Translations under genes and position numbers: made by a program | DNA from: Lentibacillus sp. CBA3610 | GTDB taxonomy: Bacteria > Bacillota > Bacilli > Bacillales > Amphibacillaceae | Length of the DNA stretch: 64,000 nucleotides | Direction of reading: 5' to 3' | Assembly: GCF_013373365.1 (NCBI RefSeq) | Contig: NZ_CP035925.1 | Span: 3,720,001 to 3,784,000, forward strand | Part shown: positions 18,206 through 27,965 of the stretch, one piece after another | How the letters are laid out: each line of letters opens with the position of its first letter | Position numbering within the stretch: position 1 is the stretch's first letter | Notes under the pieces: model-generated | Databases searched by the model: none | What the model was told of the DNA's origin: nothing | What the model saw: only the letters and a program-made list of their open reading frames with translations

Positions 18206-19433
18206 GAGAGAACACCTCCTCTGGCACAGGGAAACACTCTATGTCGATAGAGCATTCTTTCAGATGCGGAAAATCCGCACTTAAATATGCCTCAAGGGAA
18301 TCCGGTGAAGTGTGACCAAGCGTTCTGCTGATGACAGGCTGGGGGATTCCATTTCCCAATAGGGCAGTGGCAAGGTGATGGCGGAAAATATGAAATCCCT
18401 TTCGGTCTCCTTTGGACTGCCGAATGCCTGCAGCTTTCATGATCCGGACTGCCACGTTGCCAATGCTTCTGTGCTGCAGTCTGTCGTACGGTTTATGTTG
18501 TGAAAGAAAAAGATACCTACTTTCTGTGTGAGGGCGTTCTGATGTCAGATAGGCATATATAGCATTTCCGACAACCGCCGTTAAAGGAAGTTCAAGAAGG
18601 AACTCCGTTTTCTGCTGTTTGATACAAATTAAATCCCTGTCCCAGTCAATGTCGCCAAGTTTCAATCCTGCAATATCGCAGCCACGTAGTCCTGTATAAA
18701 GTGCAAGTATACCGATAGCTTTATCGCAGAGTGTAAGCGAATTTCCAGCATTTACGAGTGCTTCCTTAACTTTCTGGATTTCTTCTGACGTTAGATACTG
18801 TATATTTTTTCTGGTTTCTCTTAAGACGGGAAGAAAAACCAAGATCCGGTGGCAGGTTTCTGGATGATAAGGAATACACGCCTTAAACACGGCTGAGACG
18901 TTTTTCTTATATGAGTAGCTCCTACGGAGCTTCCCATCTGATGACATGAATACAGCAAGCACGGCTTCTTCCGTAATACTATCCAAACTGTCCATGCCAC
19001 TCTGCTGAAGAGCTAATAAAAATGTAGATGCATTGTGGGATTCCGTATAAATGGTTGAAGCTTTCTTGCCCCGCTTTCTTTCAATCTCACAATAACAATC
19101 AATGATAGATTTGAATTCTAGTGACAACAACGGATAAGCACCTTTTTTGAAAAGCTGATGTCTGCGCCTTCCGTCCGGGTATTTACCATGAACATCAAAC
19201 TGTTCAATAGCCCCAATAATAGTCCGTATTTCACGGAGATAATCAGGGGAGTTTGATATTTTGGTGTAATCCAGATATACATCTGTATAGCATGACCATC
19301 CCTCTGAATCCACAGCCGACAGGATTTTTTCAATCTCCCGTTTGAACCTGTCAACGTATGTTTTTGAGTAACCGTTTGTTTCCATGTAGGAAATGAGTTT
19401 GGGATAATTATTCCGCAGGTTTTGTACATTCAT
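18198..19433 (-). CDS. Tyrosine recombinase A of the inner RIT element
   Basis: 411 residues from ATG 19433 behind TAGGAGG. The N-terminal two thirds form SAM-like DNA-binding regions. The catalytic domain has LYTGLRGCDIAGLK (Arg), FHIFRHHLATALL (HxxR), TLGHTSPDSLEAYL (His and Tyr). It is the first gene of the trio and lies just inside the right terminal repeat, which probably holds the promoter. Same length class as the reconstructed A' gene. Confidence 0.85.
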   Translation of the reverse strand: MNVQNLRNNYPKLISYMETNGYSKTYVDRFKREIEKILSAVDSEGWSCYTDVYLDYTKISNSPDYLREIRTIIGAIEQFDVHGKYPDGRRRHQLFKKGAYPLLSLEFKSIIDCYCEIERKRGKKASTIYTESHNASTFLLALQQSGMDSLDSITEEAVLAVFMSSDGKLRRSYSYKKNVSAVFKACIPYHPETCHRILVFLPVLRETRKNIQYLTSEEIQKVKEALVNAGNSLTLCDKAIGILALYTGLRGCDIAGLKLGDIDWDRDLICIKQQKTEFLLELPLTAVVGNAIYAYLTSERPHTESRYLFLSQHKPYDRLQHRSIGNVAVRIMKAAGIRQSKGDRKGFHIFRHHLATALLGNGIPQPVISRTLGHTSPDSLEAYLSADFPHLKECSIDIECFPVPEEVFSHE

Positions 19434-19533
19434 TTGTATGACCTCCTATTCATTTGATAAGTAAATCATACAATAAAAGAATAAAATCCAAACCTTTTTT
19501 TAATTAAATTTCTGAAGTATCGGCTTTTTATTA

Positions 19534-19566
19534 AAAAGGTTTGGATTTTATTTAAGTTTGGATAAC
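19534..19566 (-). repeat. Right 33-bp inverted repeat of the inner RIT element
   Basis: Read on the minus strand it begins GTTATCCAAACTTAAATAAA and is identical to 16118-16150. It abuts the coding sequence of recombinase B' at the VHDL codons, which defines the insertion point. Confidence 0.8.
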
Positions 19567-20305
19567 TAAGGTCATGTACCCGTGGTCCCAAACCTTTCCC
19601 ACCATGCGAGATACCGGCTTCCCAGAGAATTTTACGAAACCATCTATATACTGTGTCCGGGGCGTAACGGTTACCATTCAACTGTATAAAAAAGTAGCCC
19701 TCGGAGTCGTTTGAAGAAATATGAACTTTATATTGTTTACAAATCGTTATTAAAGAATCGGAAAGGGGAAGTATCCGGTCACATCCATTTTTCGTTTCCC
19801 TGACAATAATATAATTTTCGTCAAGGTTTACATCCTTATTTTTAAGTGACATTACCTCATTTATCCTTAATCCGCAGCCGTAAATGACACGAAAAACGAC
19901 AGGAAGGATAAATTTCATATTAGATTTACCATTTACCTTGATCGTATCACAAGCAGTAAAAAATGATTTTAGCTCATCTTTTGAAAAAATATATGGTGTG
20001 AAAGTTGTCTGATACTTTTTAGGCGTTCTCGGAATGTAAGACTGATAGCCTAATTGATTCAGGTAGATGCAAAAGTTGGCAATATCATTAACTCTTTTAT
20101 AGCGCGTGACGTCAGATTCATTCGGGCGTTTTTCTTTCCATTTCTCTGCCAATCCTTTCGTCAAACCGATTGAAGTTGCGCCGTTATTGATTGTAAAATC
20201 GTCAAACGTTTTGAAGTTATAAGTGTTGCTCAGGGCATAGCCCATATTTCTTTTGAATGCTATATATTGCTCAATCAAATAAGCATTGACTCCTGATAGT
20301 TCCAT
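19567..20305 (-). pseudogene. Recombinase B' of the outer RIT element, N-terminal part
   Basis: Reads from MELSGVNAYLIEQYI (start 20305, right behind gene A') to GPRVHDL at the inner element's repeat; the listed frame continues only into insertion sequence. It contains the catalytic Arg in YGCGLRINEVMSLK and a beta-hairpin region (ENYIIVRETKNGCDR). The remaining HxxR Arg, His and Tyr lie at 15876-16098. It is inactive while the inner element is present; precise excision could in principle restore it if no bases were lost. Confidence 0.8.
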
Positions 20306-20306
20306 C

Positions 20307-21561
20307 TCAGTTCACCTCCTGGTAATGAGGTGATTGGATTTTAGGTACCTCTAGGGCGCATTGCCGAAGAGATGTAAGATCAATTCTGAGATAAGTTTTT
20401 GTACTCTCCGTATTCGAATGTCCAAGTACCTCCGAAATAACTGGAATTGGTGTCTTCTGTTCCAGAAGAATTCCCGCGAGACTGTGCCGCAATGCATGTG
20501 GTCCATGCTTTTTTTGATCAATATTGCTGATACCTGCGCGCTTTAAATAAAAGGAAACTATACTGTGAAGCGTAGGTTCTTCAAGTTTGTCATATGGTTG
20601 CCCGGCACGTAAAAATATATACGGAAGATCTGACATAGGCCTTCCGTATTTCAGATAATCGATAATCGCGTTTCCGAGCTCAACTAAAAGAGGGAGTTCG
20701 ATTTTTTCTTGGGTTTTTCTTTGAGTAAGGTGTATTGTATTGGTTCCCCAATGTATATTTTCAAATTTCAAACCACAGATATCTGAAGCCCTTAATCCGA
20801 GCCTGGCCGCTAATAGTATCATAGCGATATCCCTTTTGCCTTTGGGGCTGGCCGTATCCACGGCGTTCAACAGAAGTTCCACCTCATCTTTTGTATAGGT
20901 TGTAGGAAGACGTGCTTCTTTTCTATAGCTGCTTTTAGGTACAAGATACGTTAAATCGGAATCTAAATATTCAGTATCAAATAAATACCTTAGAAAGCAA
21001 CGCAATGAACAAAGTGTACAATGAATCGTTGATTTTGAGGCAGAGCCAAGTCCGTTGATAAACCCCAGAATATGTTTTTTATCAAGATCAGATAGAGCCA
21101 AAACCCTGTTCGAATCAAGATAGCTCAAAAACCTGTGGAGATACAATTTGTTGTTATTTATAATGTCTTCCGACAACCCTGCGGTTTCTGTAGGTTAAAA
21201 AAATCCTGTATCAGGTTTCCTATTTCACCTTCAAATTTATATTCTTTCGAAACAGACCGGAAATCTTATCATACCAGTGGTTTTGGTACTCCGGTGAGTA
21301 CATTTGGTGCTTCCGTATTACGTCCTTTTCTTTTCCCTGGCTAAGATCCGTATAGAATCTTTTTGTCAATACACTTGATATGAACACATCAGCTACCTTC
21401 GCATCAAAAAACTCTATTCGATGCTTTTCCATGAATTTCTTTAGAAGTTTCCATCCATTATTGTAAACCCTGATTCTCACTTTGTGGTATGAAAGGCTGT
21501 TAAAATAAGCCTCTACCTCCGATGTAATTTCATAAAGTGTTTGTTTCTTTTCACCCATCAT
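20307..21561 (-). pseudogene. Recombinase A' of the outer RIT element, frameshifted
   Basis: ATG 21561 follows GGAGG and is open for 113 codons (MMGEKKQTLYEITSEV). The frame breaks at about 21220-21180, where both other frames hold homologous scraps (IGNLIQDFF, LQETAGLSEDII). A 289-codon frame from 21176 then gives the catalytic domain: LAARLGLRASDICG, HALRHSLAGILL, EVLGHSNTESTKTYL. Summed length is close to the intact inner gene A, so this was one gene of about 400 codons. Confidence 0.75.
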
Positions 21562-21667
21562 TTTGAAGACCTCCCGATATTTTATTAGGCAACTGCTAAT
21601 CTTTAATATCGGGTGATAATGTGAAGTAAATCAACTAAAAACACTGGATTTTACGTGAATAAATTAA

Positions 21668-21701
21668 TTTACTTTACATTACCATTTACTATACATAACC
21701 T
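21668..21701 (-). repeat. Right terminal inverted repeat of the outer RIT element
   Basis: Read on the minus strand it begins GGTTATGTATAGTAAATG and matches 14770-14803 except for one base. A facing partial copy (GATAATGTGAAGTAAAT) lies inside at about 21614-21631, mirroring the left end. Confidence 0.8.
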
Positions 21702-21705
21702 TTTT

Positions 21706-21725
21706 TATGCAAAGCTTTGCATAAC
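21706..21725. repeat. 20-bp perfect palindrome outside the right end of the outer RIT element
   Basis: TTATGCAAAGCTTTGCATAA lies between the terminal repeat and the resumed transposase gene. Its GCAAAG half matches the target sequence at the left junction (14764-14769), so it may have formed during insertion. The inner element has an analogous palindrome outside its left repeat. Confidence 0.7.
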
Positions 21726-21730
21726 AAAGG

Positions 21731-22223
21731 CAAAATAGAAAGGGTGTTCAAAACGATACAAACGCGGTTTTATCCGTTATTAAAGGCCAATCCCGTACAT
21801 TCCTTAGAGGAATTAAATGAAAGGTTTTGGGAATGGTTGGAGGTGGATTATCATCGTAAAAAGCATGCATCGCTAGATGGTAAAACACCCCATCAACTAT
21901 TCCAATCTCAATTAGATAATATCACGTTTATGGAGGATTTGTCCATTTTGGACACTATCTTTTTAAAGCGCGCGGAGCGTAAAGTGAAGCTGGATGGAAC
22001 CATAACATTAGAAAAAAAGTTATACGAGGTGCCATCTAAGTATATCGGGCAGAAAATCGAGGTTCGATTGGATGAACAAGCCGTGTATGTTTTTGAAGAC
22101 GGCCAAAAAGTGACAGAAGCTACCCCGGTTACTATACATGACAATGCGCATGTCAAACGGGGGCCATCACCGTTCGCCGTTTCCAATACGAAGCATCAAG
22201 GGGAGGAAACGGATCATGTATAA
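21731..22223 (+). pseudogene. DDE transposase, 3' part
   Basis: Continues the gene broken at 14769: GKIERVFKTIQTRFYPLL carries the catalytic Glu, followed by a Mu-transposase-type C-terminal beta-barrel (YEVPSKYIGQKIEVRLDE). It ends at TGA 22223 and overlaps the start of the ATPase by 8 bp. Open to its end, but without its 5' half it cannot be expressed as an active transposase. Confidence 0.8.
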
Positions 22224-22987
22224 ACCATTTTATTCACTGGCAAGAGAGCCATTTTCAAAGGACACGCGATCGGCTGATGCGTTTCACTCAACAAGCTACC
22301 AGGAAGCCCTTAACGGCCTTGAATATTTACAGAAATCCAAGGGGATTGGTTTAATCATTGGTGATCCGGGTGCCGGCAAGACATTTACTTTACGGTCCTT
22401 CAAGAATCGCTTATCCTGCATATACCATGTGGTCTATTTCCATTGTCCACTGGTGTTTTGGATTTCTACCGGTGTCTGTGGGGGAAGATCAAGTTTCGCC
22501 AAAGTCGATTTATTTCGCCAAATTCAGCAGGGATTGAACGGATGGACCAGGAGCGCAAAGTCACACGGTTTTTATTCTGGATGAAATTGCATTGTGGCAA
22601 AGGATGAGTTTTTTACAGGATTTAGCAATCCTTTTCAATTTCCAGATTGGATCATCGAATCCTTTATCCTTGTATTGGCCGGCCTCACATTTAAAACACG
22701 ATTAAATCTTAAACCTCATCCCCCCCGGGCGTATCGTTATGCGGGTATCAATTACGCCATTAAATAAAGATGATGTTACATTTATATTGTATATCATTAT
22801 GAGCTGGCTGGAGCCAAAATGCCCATATTTACATCGGCTGTGCCTGAGCCGATCCGCGCTCGCAGGGGGTTGGCCACGCCTTATCAACACCTTAACAATT
22901 AATAGTCTACTGTTCGGGGCGCAGCAAAAGAAAGAACAGATCGATGAGGAGATCATCCAGATGGCCGTCGGGGAGAGTGGTCTCTAA
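22216..22987 (+). pseudogene. AAA ATPase of the DDE element (ExeA/TniB-like), frameshifted
   Basis: ATG 22216 follows GGGGAGGAAAC. The first frame gives MYKPFYSLAREPFSKDT and a P-loop GDPGAGKT, then loses homology and stops at 22584. The Walker B segment (TVFILDEIAL) is readable in another frame at about 22568-22600. The C-terminal helix segment GWPRLINTLTINSLLFGA is in a third frame ending at 22987. At least two indels therefore inactivate it. The normal role is target selection and activation of the DDE transposase. Confidence 0.75.
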
Positions 22988-23001
22988 TGCGGGAAGGTAT
23001 A

Positions 23002-23250
23002 ATGGCCTTTGATGAAGTTGAACAAGTGTGGCGGATTAAAATAGGCCGCGAATCTTTTGAAACGTTTACCGGCATGAATTTGGAAATTGGTATTCTAAAT
23101 CGTTATTACGCGGCATGCTTTGAAACTGACTACGGTGATTGGTTCATAACACTTGAAGACGATGTGGACTTCTCGCTACGGTTGGTCGAAGAATATAGGG
23201 TCCGAATTTCAGAAAACGAATTGATACCAGCATTCGATCTCCCTTTTTGA
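23002..23250 (+). CDS. Small accessory protein of the DDE element (DUF5348-like?)
   Basis: ATG 23002 follows GGAAGG; an earlier in-frame ATG at 22987 has no ribosome site. It gives 82 residues: MAFDEVEQVWRIKIGRESFE, then GDWFITLEDD and RLVEEYRVRISENELIP. The small beta-rich layout with a central W-F-I-T/L strand recalls DUF5348 proteins found behind such transposases, but I cannot confirm this. It directly follows the ATPase remnant and is followed by a strong terminator, so it is the last gene of the element. Confidence 0.4.
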   Translation: MAFDEVEQVWRIKIGRESFETFTGMNLEIGILNRYYAACFETDYGDWFITLEDDVDFSLRLVEEYRVRISENELIPAFDLPF

Positions 23251-23266
23251 GGGGGATCCTTTTTTT
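23236..23266 (+). terminator. Rho-independent terminator of the DDE element
   Basis: GATCTCCC and GGGGGATC pair around a short T-rich loop and are followed by a run of seven T residues, directly behind the stop at 23250. Confidence 0.75.
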
Positions 23267-23639
23267 ACCTATTCGTGTGGATATGGAATAATATGCTTAA
23301 TTATTTTCAAATCTGAAACAAAGTGAGAAGTAGTGCATATTACCCCAGATTTTTAGCTGAATTAATCTGATATATGATGTCTGGGATAATGTGCTGATTT
23401 ACATGATTGTTGCTCTTAATTTCATTCGATATTCAATGCTTTGGCCATTTTTCCAGTGATGCAACACATTTTTTTCGCGTCTTGAAAGAAATAACATGGT
23501 CGCTCACCTCTTAGTAATTGATAGATTGGATTCTATTTCCAGTCTAACAAGCTAAGCGGGAGTATGTTAAAATTAAACTGGAAGGAATTTCTGGTATGTT
23601 CCACTAGTGCATAATGGTGGAATTCGTAAACCCACTCTT

Positions 23640-24010
23640 ATATATGCAAGATTTTCCCTTAATAGGTCCAATGGAATGGTTTTGCAAGGTTTTTGTTGTA
23701 ATAATCAATAAACTGTTTGATTTGGTATTCTAATTGTTCAACCGAAGTAAAACTACTCCGATTATTAAGCAAGCGCCGGGACAAGGTTTTAAATCTGCTT
23801 CTTTTAAAAAACGTGTGACACTCCGGGTTGAAATGCTTTCAACGATGTTTTCGTTCTCCTGCTTGGTGGGCTAATGCTCCGGGTGTCCAATGGCTAAACG
23901 GGAAACCCTTGTCCTCCGGTGGCTGGCAGGCCATAGCCAAAATTTCGGCGACTTGTTCCTCACGAAAATAACGTGGGCGCCCTGACCGGTGATCACCGTC
24001 TAATGTTGTT
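23640..24010 (-). pseudogene. IS630-family transposase relic with internal deletion
   Basis: On the minus strand, DGDHRSGRPRYFREEQVAEI and FPFSHWTPGALAHQ give the N-terminal half of an IS630 transposase. After a frame change (IVESISTRSVTRFLKEADLKP) the sequence jumps to the C-terminal end (VEQLEYQIKQFIDYYN, KPFHWTY). The catalytic core between is deleted. It is a different lineage from the copy at 12-13 kb. The rest of 23267-24321 holds no gene that I can see. Confidence 0.7.
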
Positions 24011-24321
24011 GTAAGGAATTAATGATAAGGTAAGAATCCCTTTTGTCGGGAGGGTGTGACCATTATGCCGTTTATTGTGAAAGCCCCGATAGAATAAAGG
24101 CTTGTAGTATCATTCCTTTTGTGTCTAAGAGTCATAATCTGGAACAAATTTAGATAGGGATTCAAAAGAATATTTAAAATACACGCACGGTTTAGTTTTA
24201 ACGAATACGAACATTTGTTTTTGTTTTATTAGTAGTTTATAATATAAATTGGATTTCGCTGATTCTAAAATTTGAGATCCTATTCAATATTATTTTGCAG
24301 GTCAATAGGGAGGGGGATTGA

Positions 24322-25068
24322 ATGATTAAAATTGTATATTTTGATGAAGATTCAGCTACTGATTATTTAGACATAAAGCATGGAGGGAATTCCCAAACAA
24401 CGGGGGAAGAAGTAGATGAAAAGGCGAAGAAGGCTTTGGCAAGATTAGAAACACAAGCTGGCGCTGGCCTAAAATTTCTCCATGTTTTAAAAGGGGCATT
24501 TAGTGCTGAAGCGAACGGGGAGATAACAAAACAAGGTACAAAAGTCCTTAAAAACACTTTTACAACCACGGTTCTAACAGATTTTGTTAGTGAAACAAAA
24601 GATGGAAGAAGTGAAGACATTACAGTTTTTAGGGATTATAGGTTGATGGCAAAAAAAGATTCATTTGCTTTTGCAAAAATGTATACCCCCTACACAGTTT
24701 TACTTAAAGACGATATTGATCATATAAACATTTCCAAGCTAGATGAGGCTTTAGAACACGCAAAAGGGTATTATGAGCTTATAGGAATAAAGAATAATAA
24801 TAAAGTTGTTCTTCGATTTAATATAGATGCTTTTCGTAATAATTATGGATTGACTGATTTAATTAAAATGGATTTAAATTATTATGCCATTCAAGTAGGG
24901 GAATGTTTGGAAGACGACTTATTAATGGAGAAAGAAATGTCGGAGGAAACTAAAGAACCAAATAAATTAAGTGCCATGGATATATTTGAAGGGAAATGCC
25001 CTGAAAATCCATATTTAAAAGTATATGATGTTATTCTGGCAGGGGTAGGTACTGATTTGAATGAATAA
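24322..25068 (+). CDS. DUF6414 family protein
   Basis: 248 residues, preceded by GGGAGGGGG. It starts IKIVYFDEDSATDYLDI and has a Gly/Ala-rich helix (AGAGLKFLHVLKGAFSAE) followed by mixed alpha/beta sequence, the layout I associate with DUF6414. It is cytoplasmic with no enzymatic motif visible. The next gene, an AAA ATPase, starts inside its last codons (8-bp overlap), so the two form a coupled pair. Function unknown. Its location among mobile DNA would fit an accessory or defence-type system, but that is inference. Confidence 0.6.
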   Translation: MIKIVYFDEDSATDYLDIKHGGNSQTTGEEVDEKAKKALARLETQAGAGLKFLHVLKGAFSAEANGEITKQGTKVLKNTFTTTVLTDFVSETKDGRSEDITVFRDYRLMAKKDSFAFAKMYTPYTVLLKDDIDHINISKLDEALEHAKGYYELIGIKNNNKVVLRFNIDAFRNNYGLTDLIKMDLNYYAIQVGECLEDDLLMEKEMSEETKEPNKLSAMDIFEGKCPENPYLKVYDVILAGVGTDLNE

Positions 25069-26148
25069 TAAAATTACAATTTTCAATGGACCTAAAAAAG
25101 AGTTCACAAAAATATTACCCGATACTTATGAGAATTTTACCGACATTATTCGAATAATTGATTCAAAGTTAAAAGAAGTGAAGTTAGTGACTGACCTTAA
25201 CGATTATGATCATGATTCAGAAAAGTTGTATGCAGAAAATTTAGTGGTGTATTCTGATGAATACACTGGAGTTAATGACCATGTCATTGATAACTTTATA
25301 AATCATATAACCATGATTTATGAAATTGACAATTTATTTCTTCAAAACCCACCAGAAAAACTGCGAAATCAATTTAAAAGAGAGTCTAATGGTCGGTTAG
25401 AGATTGTATCGTACCCGTATAAATTAATAGACAAAGATATTTTAAAACAAATAAAAGAGGGCTTCTCCAATAAAATTATCGGACAAATTCACTTGAAAAT
25501 GGATTTACTATCAGTTTTATATCCATTAGTTCAGGAACAATTTGAAAAGCCAGTTGTAATTTTGTTCTATGGACCAACTGGAGTAGGAAAGACTGAAACC
25601 GCAAGGTATATAAGTACTCTTTTAGAGGGGGAATTGTTTCGCAAACAATTTTCCATGTTTCAAAATGAAAGTTTTGCGTCATATCTGTTTGGTCAAGGTA
25701 CGAAACAAAGCTCATTTGCTAAGGATTTATTGGATAGAGAGTCCAACATAATTGTTTTAGACGAATTTGATAAGGCCAATCAAATATTCCATAGTGCTTT
25801 TTATCAAATGTTTGACGAGGGTGTATTTGTTGATAAAGACCATACTGTAAATCTGGGAAAAGCTCTTATTATTTGTACGTCAAATTATAAATCAGAGTCA
25901 GATATAAAGAGGAATCTAGGAGAGCTTTTTTCGAGGTTCGATGGTGATGAGTTTAAACTTTATCCAGGACTGCCAAGCAAACAATAATTGAAAGCGAATA
26001 TGATAAACAATTAGAACATTTTAGCAATGAGGAGCAAGGTAAAATTATAAAAGAAAATATTAAAGATAAACTATTGTATCATGTAGATGACTTTGAAAAT
26101 GCAAGGCAAATAAAGAAGTTAGTAGACAGCTTTGGTCCATGCCATTAA
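25061..26148 (+). pseudogene. ClpA/B-like AAA ATPase, frameshifted near its end
   Basis: ATG 25061 opens 308 codons. An N-terminal region of about 140 residues has no known motif. The AAA_2-type ATPase follows: Walker A FYGPTGVGKTETAR (about 169-182), Walker B NIIVLDEFDKA and sensor 1 LIICTSNYK. The frame stops at 25987, whereas the homologous continuation (AKQTIIESEYDKQLEHF and DDFENARQIKKLVDSF) is open one frame over to TAA 26148. A single indel near 25970 is the simplest explanation. The end GPCH looks truncated as well. Coupled to the DUF6414 gene. Confidence 0.7.
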
Positions 26149-26437
26149 TCAAGGGATGTAGGTAAAAAGGTATGGGTGGAAAACAGGATCCCCCTTGTAA
26201 AAAATCTGAAGCAGATACTAATTAAGGTGTAAGTGAAGATCTTTGTTTCCAAAAACTATTCATTGCCGAATTTGGGAGTAATTCAACAATCAATCTAATC
26301 GCTTAGGTTTAGGGAGTCCAAATACTGCCATTTCGCGTTTTTGGTGGTTCTATAGGAAAATGATCTTTCCCCTGCAAAAATTGTTTAACTTCAAATACAA
26401 TTCCATACTGGAAACCAATTTATATTCTTTCCGTAAT

Positions 26438-27744
26438 CGGCCGCGCGACAAGTTCCGCTATAAACGCTTTGAAGCGTGAAACATGGCGGGGAGCAGCCGA
26501 CAGAGAGAAAAGGAGAGTGTAAGTCTTTGCATCGCCAATTGACGATTCGGGGCGATTAGCATATCCAATGCGGGAGAGTACAACCACGAGCTTGGATGGG
26601 CGCGGGGCGGCCTATTACACAGAGAAATAAGGGTCGGAGCTGTGCGGCTAGCAAGAGGAGGGAAGGAAGGATACTGCAGCCCCGAAATCCCGGCGGCGCT
26701 CTGAAGCTGTTGAAGGGACATGCACGCGCGACCCATCCGGGGAGGGAGGCCGGAGTCCTGTGGAAAGAAACGGGTCACATGCACCATAGGGAGCAGCCCG
26801 GGGGTATGGGTCTTGGGCATCCAAGGAAAGTTCTCAGGAGATAACGTCGGAAAATCCTACTCCAGCGGGATGAACAACAACCAGCAAAGACCAACCTTAT
26901 AAGCATAAGTGAAATGGGATTGGAGGATTTAGGATTGACGCATGAGGCCGTATTAACGAGAATAGCGGTAATGCCCGATTAAGTGCAGAAAATAGATGTA
27001 CTTCAACAAAAGGTAACACCGGGAGTGAGTGGAAGGGCCTCTGGCGCCCGGGGTCGGTAGCGGGGGTAGTAAATAAACCCAGAACACTGAGTCTGGTAAC
27101 TGTCCATCCCGTTGCAAAGACTAGCTATTAGGTAAACCTATTTATCTATGGGTGCATATGGGTGTCACCATTTAAACCTGGGATAGGCAGGGAAGGCCTA
27201 AACGGCGACAGAAGACCCGGGGTCAGAACCGGACTCGGGAAATCCGACCGTCCGGGATCGTAGGGCTCAAGGAAACGTGGTAAGTGAAACGGTCATACCA
27301 CACTATGCGCGCCTGGAAATCTATCCCGACAATTTAATTAATTTCAAACTTTGGCCAACGGAGGATGGGAATGAATGAAACCTGAAACCATCCCGTCAAC
27401 AAATCCTGCATGCGTCAAGGCTGACAGGTTTTGGGGTATGAAGCACAGATGATTGGGCAGAACGAAGGCTGGAGCCACTCTTTTCTTTAAGAGAAGATAT
27501 GCCAACGGATATGCCGCACGGCTGAAAAACTGGATATGGTGAGAATGTTCTCACGAAAGGGAACTGACAAACTTCCGAATGTACGGGTCTAGAGTTTGAA
27601 CATAGGGAAACTTATGTGTCATCCAACGATGACGTGAGTGGTGTAGAGTAAAATGCGCCCTCTGAAATACGCTATACCGAACAATGGCGGTATCCAGCTC
27701 ACAGGCTTAAAGGAAGCACCTACGTCCAGTAGGGGAGAGGTTAC
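26438..27744 (+). ncRNA. Group II intron-like block, copy A, interrupted by GC-rich DNA
   Basis: Two stretches (26438-26487 and about 27335-27744) match, in order, the block at 52771-53216. Shared segments include TATAA..GCTTTGAAGCGTGAAA, GGATGGGAATGA, CGAATGTACGGGTCTA, ACATAGGGAAAC, and the piece around CGCCCT..GAAATAC..TATACC. The 5' end resembles the GTGCGCC of group II introns, and CGCCC downstream could pair with it. No reverse transcriptase and no recognisable domain V are present, so this would be a truncated intron. The identity as intron RNA is inferred; the homology between the two copies is seen directly. Confidence 0.5.
26490..27330. other. GC-rich noncoding insertion of about 840 bp, unidentified
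   Basis: Absent from the other copy of the intron-like block. It is clearly richer in G and C than its surroundings and full of short complementary runs (GGGAGGCCGGAG, CCCGGGGTCAG, GGACTCGGGAAATCC, GGTAAGTGAAACGGTCATACC). It has no credible coding frame, no transposase and no evident terminal inverted repeat. It looks like a large structured RNA or the remnant of a second intron. I cannot assign it to a known class. Confidence 0.45.
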
Positions 27745-27965
27745 TTGGCAGGAGTTCGTTAAAACATCAGCGGATATACAGTGACAATTCCAGATTCTAT
27801 TGATGACTTTATAGTTGCGCAAATGTACATAAATCCAATCACAGCTTGGGTCATCTGTACCCAAAGAGTCAAGTTTAAGCCCAGATGATGTCCTCTTAGT
27901 CAACACCTGTGGCTCATCTGTTCTCATAAGCCGTATTGGGTATTTATTTTGCCCGATTATTTCCG

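Larger units (their letters stand above)
16088..19566. mobile_element. Inner RIT element, apparently intact, nested in recombinase B' of the outer one
   Basis: About 3.5 kb with 33-bp perfect inverted repeats at 16118-16150 and 19534-19566 (each begins GTTATCCAAACTTAAATAAA read inward). It encodes three overlapping minus-strand tyrosine recombinases (19433-18198, 18205-17234, 17253-16204), all open. A 30-bp perfect palindrome (16088-16117) lies just outside the left repeat and appears to be part of the inserted DNA. Its presence inside another RIT element shows it arrived later. Confidence 0.8.
14770..21701. mobile_element. Outer RIT-type element (three tyrosine recombinases) inserted in the DDE transposase gene
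   Basis: Bounded by 34-bp inverted repeats at 14770-14803 and 21668-21701 that differ at one base. Inside are remnants of three consecutive minus-strand tyrosine recombinase genes (A' 20307-21561, B' 19567-20305 plus 15876-16098, C' 14935-15879), the arrangement of recombinase-in-trio elements. CAAAGG occurs at 14765-14770 just outside or at the left end and again at 21726-21731 where the host gene resumes, consistent with a short duplicated or shared crossover sequence. All three genes are damaged, B' by the nested element at about 16.1-19.6 kb. Confidence 0.75.

Noticed and set aside
26441..26844. Open frames on both strands in the GC-rich insert
   Set aside because: Arg/Pro/Gly-rich translations typical of chance frames in GC-rich RNA-like DNA; no start signals.
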